Assembly: GCA_001600695.1 (NCBI GenBank)
Contig: BCKQ01000001.1
Coordinates: 561,916 to 625,915, forward strand
From: Ascoidea asiatica
Taxonomy: Eukaryota > Ascomycota > Saccharomycetes > Ascoideales > Ascoideaceae
Length of the DNA: 64,000 nucleotides
Direction: 5' to 3'
Shown piece by piece: positions 10,618 through 18,110 of this stretch. Numbering within the stretch: the first letter of the stretch is position 1; each line of letters opens with the position of its first letter. Both the position numbers and the translations under genes were made by a program. Under the pieces are notes generated by a model. That model was not told where the DNA came from. It ran no database searches and was given only the letters and a program-made list of their open reading frames with translations.

Positions 10618-10958
10618 CAATGAAGTTAAATAAGAATCAAATAATAATAATGTTCTAGTTCCTCTTCTTATAGTTAATTGACTCATGATTGTTTGAGATT
10701 TAGTTTCAAAATTTGTACATATTCGTAACAAAATAAGACTCGAGAAATTATCATAGATTAGTTTGATCTAAGTTTTGAATATAATAAGATAAAATTTGAT
10801 AAGCACATTGAGATGAGTTGGTCAACAAGATTGATTCCATTAAATATATTATCTTTCCAAGATGAACTTCAATAAATATTGTTTATAATGTCTTGATTGC
10901 CATGAAAACTTCGTTTGTTTTTTTAAAGCTTCTTTTATTTGTTTTGGTTCTTTGGAAG

Positions 10959-11027
10959 TACCACAGACATGGAACTTATTTGCATAGCAATACCCGCCCG
11001 TTTTTTGAGGGTCTTTGAGCCCCGCAC
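10959..11027 (-). promoter_or_regulatory. GC-rich conserved upstream block of LRR-A
   Basis: This 69-bp island, GC-rich against its surroundings, lies about 475-545 bp 5' of the LRR-A start. It shares the segments TACCACAGACATGG, CGCCCGTTTT, GAGGGTC and CCCCGCAC, in the same order, with 14090-14158 upstream of LRR-B. Conservation inside otherwise drifting AT-rich DNA suggests a regulatory element or a non-coding transcript; it could also simply be young duplication. Confidence 0.45.
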
Positions 11028-11184
11028 TTTAGAATAGAATGCCCGATATATTTAACCACGTGTTACGTTTTTTAAATAGTTCCACTTTGAAAGGTTACAT
11101 TTTCAGTAATAATTATCCAGTTTAATCAAGAAGATATTATATTATTATACAAGAAAGAGAAGTAGAAGAAAAAAATCGAGAGGC

Positions 11185-11210
11185 AAATAGGCCCTACAAA
11201 TAGGCCCTAC
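11185..11210. repeat. 13-bp tandem duplication
   Basis: Two perfect copies of AAATAGGCCCTAC in the LRR-A/LRR-B spacer. Confidence 0.9.
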
Positions 11211-11399
11211 AAATAACAATAGAGCTGAACGATGATTATTATCATTTCACATGTGAATAAAAATCAGTCTATATAAAGTCTAGCTTTGATAAAAGCCTTT
11301 GTCTATTATTCTCAAGGAACAAATAAATTTATGGAATAATAGAAATGCTATTTAATTAAGTTTAGAGTATATTGGAAAATTCAGGGCACCTCTGCAGCC

Positions 11400-11443
11400 G
11401 TCGGTGAACCTAAACCTTAGTTTTTAGAATCAAATTCACCGAC
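11400..11443. repeat. Perfect 9-bp inverted repeat in the LRR-B 3' flank
   Basis: GTCGGTGAA and TTCACCGAC flank a 26-base loop, about 350-390 bp beyond the LRR-B stop. A diverged copy sits at the same place behind LRR-C (14841-14878), where the stem is shorter. The flanking TCTGCAGCCG and the loop word TTTTTAGAATC are also shared. Confidence 0.7.
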
Positions 11444-11793
11444 TTTTTTCTTTAAAAAAGGGTGCGATACTTGTTTATAATAAACTTTATAGGATTGTAA
11501 AAGCTTCCCAAAAATATTTATTAGAATAATAGAAAATTGAAAAAACACTTTTGAACCTTTTTATTCTTCTTTGGATTAATTAATGTAAAATACTTTTTAC
11601 TCTACAGTATATATAAAATTTTAAATGGGAAAAGTGGTAATTTTACTGAGAGCCATAAAGAAAAATTGCATTTTTCTTGATTAATGATAGTGGTTATATT
11701 TGAAATGAACAATGAAGATTTTTTTTTTTTATTTTTTTGAATTTTAATCTTTGATAGTTTATTGAGCTAATCGTGCCTAGGAAATAGAAAACG

Positions 11794-13635
11794 TCAAATC
11801 ACTTCGCTTTCAATAACAATATTATTTCCCTTAGCTTGACATCTACTATACCAATGTATATCAATAAATTTTAAATCATTTGAAATTTTTATTTGTTTAA
11901 TATTATCTGGTAAATTTTCTAAAACTACTAAGGGATTCCTCCTGAGATCAAGATATTCTAAATTTTTTAAATTTATGAAAAATTTTGGGATTTTCTTCAA
12001 TTTATTAAATTTTAATTTTAAAATTGTTAAATTTGGTACTGAATTAAAAAAATTTTCTAAAAAATCTAAATTACGACTCTGAAGAAATTCAAGCCTAAAT
12101 TCTTTTAAATTATTTAGATTTCGAAAACAATTATCATTATCATGAGTTGAAAATAAAATTCGGTTTCCTGATAAATTTAAAAAGGTAAGATTTTTTAAAT
12201 TATTAATATTTTCCATTTTTTTAATTTGATTTGAAATAATTTGAAGAGATTTTAAATTTTTTAATGAATTTAAACCCTTTATTTTCCCAATCCGATTTTT
12301 ATCGAGATTAAGAAATTTTAAATTTTTCAATGAACTTAATCCATTTATTTCTCTAATTTTATTTCTTGATAAATTTAATACTTCAAGATTCTTTAAATTT
12401 TTTAAATTTTCTAGTTTTATAATTCTATTTTTTGATAAATCTAAAATTTTAAGATTCTTTAAATTACTTAAATTTTCAATTATTTGAATTTTATTTCTTT
12501 TTAAATATAATTTTTTTAAATTACTTAAATGATTTAAATTTTCAATTTTAATTATTCTATTTTTTGAAAAATTTAAAACTTCTAGATTATTTAAAAATAA
12601 CATTTCATTAGTTATAGCTGGGATTCTATTAATAGATAAATCTAAAACAATTAAATTTTCTGGTAAATTTTTCAATTCTAAAATTGAAGCCGAATTAAAA
12701 TATAAAACTTTTAAATTTTTAAAAATTTTTAAAAATTCAGGAATTATTATGAATTTGAAATTTTTGAGAGCAAGAAATTTCAAATTTGATAAATATCTAA
12801 TATTTGAAAGATGTAATAATTGTACCATATATGTATACGAATTGAATAAATATAAATATTCAAGATTTGAAGAAAATTTTAAAAGATTTGAGAATCTAGG
12901 ATAGGTAAAAAATACATTTACTAATTTTGTTAAATTTTGACAAGATAATAATAAACCTGGAGAATAATCAAAAATTGAATTTTGAACAAATTCACTATTT
13001 GAAAATTCTTTTAGTGATAAAGTTTTTCTTGCTTCAATACCTGAATTGAATTTGTAATTAAATTCAATATAATTATGTAGGCTTCGATAATTCAATGAAT
13101 TTTGATATACAAAATTTCTTAAATTTTCAAATTGATTATTAAAATTTGAATTTATATTTGAATTTAAAAATAAATCCTTTAAGATATAAAAAGATTTAAA
13201 ATCTAATTTTAAATTAGTTATAAAATTTGAGTTTTTTTTGAAAAAGTTTAAATAAAAACTAAAATTAATTGAATCTAAATTATTTAAATCAAACTCAGTT
13301 ATTTCTCCTATAGCATTTATGGCATTGAACCTAGAATGTTTAATTAAAATTTTAAAGAAAATTGTATTTCTCCAAATATTTTTATCAATTATAAAAGAAA
13401 ATGAATTTGAATTTTTTTTTAAAGATTCAAATTTTTTATATTTTTTTGATTTGTTTTTTAGATTAACGAAAATACTAATGTTTTTAAAAATTAATTCTTT
13501 TGAAATATATTGGATAAAATTATTATCACTTAGAGTAAATAACCATAATATTTGAAAATTTAAATTACTTAATATTTCCCGAAGTAAATTGAATGGTACC
13601 GGATACTTGATTAAAATCATTTCCCTAATTTGCAT
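11794..13635 (-). CDS. F-box-like protein with SDS22-type leucine-rich repeats (LRR-B)
   Basis: 613 residues from the ATG at 13635; a second in-frame ATG at 13620 gives the MILIKY start common to the family and may be the true one. F-box-like helices lie in residues 10-50 (NLLREILSNLNFQILWLFTL). A Ser/Lys-rich segment follows, then the family segment FNSGIEARKTLSLKEFSN, then SDS22-class repeats from about residue 320 to 575, several with the signature LSRNKI or LSKNRI. The C-terminal 80 residues, ending FIDIHWYSRCQAKGN, are almost the same as in LRR-C. The promoter and distal upstream block match those of LRR-A. The likely role as a substrate-recognition subunit of an SCF complex is inferred from domain order only. 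Asn/Lys/Leu-rich composition follows the extreme AT bias of the locus. Confidence 0.72.
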   Translation of the reverse strand: MQIREMILIKYPVPFNLLREILSNLNFQILWLFTLSDNNFIQYISKELIFKNISIFVNLKNKSKKYKKFESLKKNSNSFSFIIDKNIWRNTIFFKILIKHSRFNAINAIGEITEFDLNNLDSINFSFYLNFFKKNSNFITNLKLDFKSFYILKDLFLNSNINSNFNNQFENLRNFVYQNSLNYRSLHNYIEFNYKFNSGIEARKTLSLKEFSNSEFVQNSIFDYSPGLLLSCQNLTKLVNVFFTYPRFSNLLKFSSNLEYLYLFNSYTYMVQLLHLSNIRYLSNLKFLALKNFKFIIIPEFLKIFKNLKVLYFNSASILELKNLPENLIVLDLSINRIPAITNEMLFLNNLEVLNFSKNRIIKIENLNHLSNLKKLYLKRNKIQIIENLSNLKNLKILDLSKNRIIKLENLKNLKNLEVLNLSRNKIREINGLSSLKNLKFLNLDKNRIGKIKGLNSLKNLKSLQIISNQIKKMENINNLKNLTFLNLSGNRILFSTHDNDNCFRNLNNLKEFRLEFLQSRNLDFLENFFNSVPNLTILKLKFNKLKKIPKFFINLKNLEYLDLRRNPLVVLENLPDNIKQIKISNDLKFIDIHWYSRCQAKGNNIVIESEVI

Positions 13636-14089
13636 CTAAAATAACTGTTATATTAAACAACAAAAAGTATCTGAAATAGCTTTCATTATTTATAAGGATT
13701 AAAAAAACATATATATATATGAAGTTGAGTAATATTCAGATTGAGGTTGAATTTATCTTCTACTCATTACTAGACTCTTGATTGTTTGAGATTTAGTATC
13801 AAAATTCAAACATATTCGTAACAAAATAAGACTCGAGAAATTATCATTGATTAGTTTGATGTAAGTTTTGAATAGAACAAGATGAAATTTGACAAATACA
13901 TTATGATAAATTGATTAGTAAAATTGATTCCATTGAATTTATTATCCTTCGAAGATGAATGAGAAGAAAAGAAAGCTTATTCAACAATATAACTAAAACT
14001 AAAAAAAAAGAAGGTTCAAAGAATTAAGACAATATAAACAATATTTATTTTACTATGCTCGATGTATTTTGTCGCCCTGCTTTTGGCCG

Positions 14090-14158
14090 TACCACAGACA
14101 TGGCACTTATTTCCATGGCGACAGTCGCCCGTTTTACGAGGGTCAGTCGGCCCCGCAC
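14090..14158 (-). promoter_or_regulatory. GC-rich conserved upstream block of LRR-B
   Basis: Counterpart of 10959-11027, about 455-540 bp 5' of the LRR-B start. Shared words include TACCACAGACATGG, CGCCCGTTTT and CCCCGCAC; the sequence between them differs (for example CATGGCGACAG here, CATAGCAATAC there). Confidence 0.45.
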
Positions 14159-14391
14159 ATTACAACGGGACCTTCCCAAATCCAGTATAAAATTCCCAAT
14201 TAGTAAGGTCACATGATATAAATTGTATATTGTACCACTTTTAAAGGTAGCCTGTTTGAATTTGATATTTACAGTTTACGTTTGAATTAAAACTAAAGGA
14301 ATATCAATAATATTCGTAAAAGAAGAAATAAAAATAAAATAATTAAAATATAAAGGATATTTTCATTTTCTTTTTTACCTGATTTAGGATT

Positions 14392-14650
14392 TTAAAGAAC
14401 TAAAACACTAACAATTTCTTCTAAATCTAAGTTTTCACTCTTTAATAAAGTAGCGGTTTTTGAAAATGAACCAGTTGACCATTCTTGGTTTTTACAATTA
14501 CCATTTAGTAGTTTTTTCTTTATGATGTTCAATCTTTCCACAAAGTGTAATTCCATTATTTTCTCAATTTAAACCAATAATAGTTTTATCCTTTAAGACA
14601 CCTGGAATTGAAACATGTAATTCCTTCCTAATATTGGATAATGCAACTAA
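14392..14650 (-). pseudogene. Remnant of an unidentified protein gene
   Basis: Reading leftward from 14650 the frame is open and protein-like (LVALSNIRKELHVSIPGVLK, then IIGLN), meets one TGA, continues (ENNGITLCGKIEHHKEK) and shifts frame once before an unbroken last stretch containing NCKNQEWSTGSFSKTATLLK and ending EEIVSVLVL at a TAA at 14392. The composition is ordinary protein rather than Lys/Asn noise. It is not an LRR and I do not recognise the family. One internal stop plus a frame change indicate a dead C-terminal fragment. Confidence 0.4.
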
Positions 14651-14840
14651 TAAATTTCATATTAATCAATAGATTGTTGAACCAAAAATAGAAAATATAA
14701 ATTTTAGTTCAGATCTTCTGGAAAAAGCTTTTCTATTTTTACTATTTTCAATGAATTAGGAAATTTATGAAAAATAATAGATAATTATTTCAATTAAATT
14801 TAGAATATTTCAGAAAATTTACTCAGCTTCTGCAGCCGCC

Positions 14841-14878
14841 GGTGAGCCTAAATCTTATTTTTTAGAATCGAATTCACC
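14841..14878. repeat. Diverged copy of the LRR-B 3' inverted repeat
   Basis: GGTGAG and TTCACC (one G-T pair) enclose a loop sharing TTTTTTAGAATC with 11400-11443. It lies about 340-380 bp beyond the LRR-C stop, the same distance as in LRR-B, so the duplicated unit included this 3' flank. Confidence 0.55.
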
Positions 14879-15220
14879 TTAAGTTTGTTTTCAAATAACT
14901 GGTAAAGTTTCTTCTTTATAAGAAAAATTAGAAATGACTTTTAAACTTTTATATTCTTCTTTGGATTTTTAATTGATCTAGGATAATTTTTAGTTCATAT
15001 TTTGAATTTTCTTATTAAAGAAGTTGAAATTATACTGAGTCATGAGCCAAAAGGCAATTCCTCTTGATTGTTGAGGGTTGTAACTTGGTGCAAGATTATA
15101 ACTTTAAAAGAAAACTTTTATGACACTTGTTTTAGAATATATTATAGAAAAAAATCATAGTAAAATCTTTGATAGTTTATTAAGTTATCTATAACGATAT
15201 AATGTAATATACTTACGTAT

Positions 15221-17029
15221 TTAGTCTTGTATAACAACATAATTTCTTTTAGCTTGACATCTACTATACCAATGTATATCAATAAATTTCAAATCACTTG
15301 GAATTCTGATTTCTTCAATATCATCTGGTAAATTTTCCAAAATTACTAAAGGATTCTCTCTAAGATCAAGATATTTTAAATTTTTAAAATTTAAGAAAAA
15401 TTTTGGTAATTTCTTTATAAGATTCTTTTTTAAAGTTAAAACTGTTAAATTTGTTAATGAATTTGAAAAATTTTTTAAAAAATTCAAATTACGAATAAAA
15501 TTCTCTTGAAGTTTAATTTCCTTTATATTATTTAAGTTTTCAAAACAATTATCATCATTACTTGAAGTAGAAATTTCATTAAAATTAAAATTAAAATTTA
15601 TATATTCTAAATTTTTTAAATTATTAATATTCTCAATTTTTGTAATGGAATTGCTTTTAAGATAAAGAACTTTTAAATTTTTTAATGAATTTAACCCACT
15701 TAGTTTTTTAATTCTGTTTTTTGATAAATTTAACACTTTAAGATTAATTAAATTATTTAAATTTTCTAGTTTTTTGATTCTATTTTTTGATAAATCTAAA
15801 AATTTTAGATTATTTAAGTTATTTAAAATTCCAATATTATCAATTTTATTATTTTGTAAATATAATTTTTTTAAATTAATTAAATAATTTAAATTTTCTA
15901 TTTTAACTATTTTATTTCTTGTTAAATTCAAGACTTTTAAATTATCTAAAAGAAAAATTTCATTGGATATTATTGAGATATTATTATATGATAAATCTAA
16001 AAAAATTAAATTTTGTGGTAAATTTTTTAAAATTGAAATTAAAGCATAATTAAGATATAAAATTTTTAAATTTTTGAAATTTTTGAAAAATTCAGGAATT
16101 ATTCTAAATTTTAATTTTTCTAAATTAAGAAATTTTAAATTTAATAAATTCTCAAAATTAGTAAGATCTAATGGATAAAATCTATATGTATAAGTATATG
16201 ATAAATATAAATATTCAAGATTTGAACAAAATTTTAAAAGATCTAAAAATTTATAATATCTTAAATATATATTTGTTAATTTAGTTAAATTTTGACAAGA
16301 TAATAATAAACCTGGAGAAAAATTAAAATTTGAATTTTTTATAATATCATTATTTGAAAATTCTTTAACTGATAAAGTTTTTCTTGCTTCAAAACCAGAA
16401 TTGAATTTATAATTTAATTCAAAATGATTTCTATGTAAACTTTGGTCCATTGTATCTTGATATATAAAATTTTTTAAATTTTCAAATTGATTATTAAAAT
16501 TTGGATTTATATTTGAATTTAAAAAAAATTTTTTTAAGATATAAAAAGATTTTAAATCTAATTTTAAATTGGTTATAAAATTTGATTTTTTTTTGAAAAA
16601 GTTTGAATAAAAATTAAAATTAATTGAATTAAAATTAATTGAATTAAATTTATTTAAATTATTTGAATTTCTTAATTTATAAAAATTGATATCATTAATT
16701 ATAATTTCAAAAAAAGTAGTATATTTCCAAATATTTTCATCAATTATAAAAGAAAATGAATCTGAAATTTTGATTGAAGATTTGAAATTTTTGAAAATTT
16801 TGAAATTTTTTAAATTGTTAAATTTTTTAAATTTTTTAAAATTTTCAAGTATAATTGATTTATTTTTTAAATTAGCAAAAATACTTGTGGTTTTAAAAAA
16901 TAAAACTTTTGAAATACTTTGAAAGAAATTATTATCACTTAAAGTAAATAACCGTAATATTTGAGAATTTAAATTACTAAATATTTCTCGAATTATATGG
17001 ACAGGTACTTGATACTTAATTAAGATCAT
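15221..17029 (-). CDS. F-box-like protein with SDS22-type leucine-rich repeats (LRR-C)
   Basis: 602 residues from ATG 17029 (MILIKYQVPVHIIREIFSNL). The first 45 residues form the F-box-like part; residues 55-100 are a Lys/Phe/Asn-rich insertion longer than in the relatives. The family segment FNSGFEARKTLSVKEFSN lies near residue 205. SDS22-class repeats run from about 300 to 570, and the C-terminus has FIDIHWYSRCQAKRN. The repeat pair LDNLKVLNLTRNKIVKIENL plus the next 22 residues is nearly identical to LRR-A, also at DNA level (15843-15963 against 9415-9533), while the C-terminal third resembles LRR-B, a mosaic that suggests gene conversion. A (GAATT)n run precedes the start. Predicted role as SCF substrate receptor is inference. 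Confidence 0.72.
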   Translation of the reverse strand: MILIKYQVPVHIIREIFSNLNSQILRLFTLSDNNFFQSISKVLFFKTTSIFANLKNKSIILENFKKFKKFNNLKNFKIFKNFKSSIKISDSFSFIIDENIWKYTTFFEIIINDINFYKLRNSNNLNKFNSINFNSINFNFYSNFFKKKSNFITNLKLDLKSFYILKKFFLNSNINPNFNNQFENLKNFIYQDTMDQSLHRNHFELNYKFNSGFEARKTLSVKEFSNNDIIKNSNFNFSPGLLLSCQNLTKLTNIYLRYYKFLDLLKFCSNLEYLYLSYTYTYRFYPLDLTNFENLLNLKFLNLEKLKFRIIPEFFKNFKNLKILYLNYALISILKNLPQNLIFLDLSYNNISIISNEIFLLDNLKVLNLTRNKIVKIENLNYLINLKKLYLQNNKIDNIGILNNLNNLKFLDLSKNRIKKLENLNNLINLKVLNLSKNRIKKLSGLNSLKNLKVLYLKSNSITKIENINNLKNLEYINFNFNFNEISTSSNDDNCFENLNNIKEIKLQENFIRNLNFLKNFSNSLTNLTVLTLKKNLIKKLPKFFLNFKNLKYLDLRENPLVILENLPDDIEEIRIPSDLKFIDIHWYSRCQAKRNYVVIQD

Positions 17030-17040
17030 TTCATTAAGTT

Positions 17041-17069
17041 GAATTGAATTGAATTGAATTGAATTGAAT
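17041..17069. repeat. (GAATT)n microsatellite
   Basis: About six pentamers, starting 12 bp upstream of the LRR-C start codon and therefore likely in its leader or core promoter. Confidence 0.9.
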
Positions 17070-17324
17070 GTAATTATTATATTAAATAACCGGAATTTGA
17101 AAAGATCTCATTGTTAATAAGGATTGATTTAACTTATATAGATATAAATGATGTTGGATAGTAATCAAATTATATTTTGATTCATCATCTTATTGTTTAA
17201 TTGATTCATTATTGTTTGATTCATCGTTGTTTGAATTTGAATTTAGACATATTCATAACAATAAAGAAACATAAGAAATCATGATTGATTACTCTGGTGC
17301 AATAACTTGACTAACTTGGTTCCA

Positions 17325-17376
17325 TTGATTGAATTCATTGAGTTCATTGAGTTGATTGAGTTCATTGAGTTCATTT
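17325..17376. repeat. Imperfect GAGTTCATT tandem array
   Basis: About five imperfect units made of GA(A/G)TTCATT and GAGTTGATT, upstream of LRR-C. Confidence 0.8.
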
Positions 17377-17699
17377 AATACTTTCTTCTTGCTGACTGAA
17401 ATAACTGCAAATATAACAAAATATCATTGTTTATTTCTTGTTTATCTCTTGTTTACTTTTACTTCTTTGTTTACTTTCTTGTATATTTCCAAAAAACAGG
17501 TGCACGTGATCCCTTCGGCTTTGGGATCTCCTTTGATTTTTTCGGGGTCTTTTTGTAAATTTCTGACCCGAGAAAAACTTCTTCGGGGTCCTTGTTGTTT
17601 TTGCAGAAATGGGATTAAAAATGGGACTAAAAACGGTAACAAATTCTCAATTACTTTCACCGGTGCCAAAAGATTCAAAAATATAAAATAAAATACTCT

Positions 17700-17741
17700 A
17701 ATATAATATAATATAATATAATATAATATAATATAATATAA
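17700..17741. repeat. (TAATA)n pentamer array
   Basis: Eight uninterrupted ATAAT/TAATA units in the LRR-C/LRR-D spacer. Confidence 0.95.
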
Positions 17742-18110
17742 CAAAATGATATATAATTTTACCTTCTAAGGACAAACTAAACTTAAGAGATTTAGTGTCT
17801 AGAATAAATTCAATTCAATCAAAATCAGTCCACGATGACATGAATATCATAGAGATTATTAATCTTGATTTGCAATTATTCAATTGATTTTGCTAAAGCT
17901 TGTCAAGTGTTTATGGATGATGTTTTATCCTTTATCTATCAATGAAATAAAATACAGTCTCAGTCTCAGTCTCAGTCAATACTCTAAGTAATATTGTAAC
18001 TTATTAATATTAAAACTCTTATTATTTAATTCTATATTCCAATACTTAAACAATTATTTATATAAGAGAAATGAAAAGAAAATCAGTATTTTAATATACT
18101 CATAAATCAT

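Larger units (their letters stand above)
10484..11793. other. Spacer between LRR-A and LRR-B
   Basis: Holds the LRR-A promoter: an (AT)n tract, a block of about 200 bp (10670-10880) and a GC-rich block (10959-11027) both conserved in front of LRR-B, a CACGTG at 11057-11062, and a 13-bp tandem duplication. The right-hand part is the LRR-B 3' flank with an inverted repeat at 11400-11443 and a stretch (about 11540-11700) similar to the LRR-C 3' flank. No gene seen. Confidence 0.6.
13636..15220. other. Spacer between LRR-B and LRR-C
   Basis: Contains the LRR-B upstream block (about 13760-13960, similar to 10670-10880), the GC-rich conserved block at 14090-14158, a CACATG at 14213-14218 at the place where LRR-A has CACGTG, a decayed minus-strand coding fragment (14392-14650), and the LRR-C 3' flank with the inverted-repeat relic at 14841-14878. 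Confidence 0.6.
17030..18110. other. Spacer between LRR-C and LRR-D
   Basis: Holds the LRR-C promoter with (GAATT)n at 17041-17069, a (GAGTTCATT)-like tract at 17325-17376, CACGTG at 17503-17508 in a GC-rich patch (17500-17625) and a TAATA pentamer array at 17700-17741. The rest is the LRR-D 3' flank. Two overlapping opposite-strand frames of about 100 codons near 17.4-17.7 kb lack homology and are not called. Confidence 0.55.

Noticed and set aside
17356-17744. Two overlapping opposite frames of about 100 codons
   Set aside because: Non-ATG start or simple-sequence N-terminus, promoter location, no motifs. The GC-rich patch inside is better explained as an upstream element.
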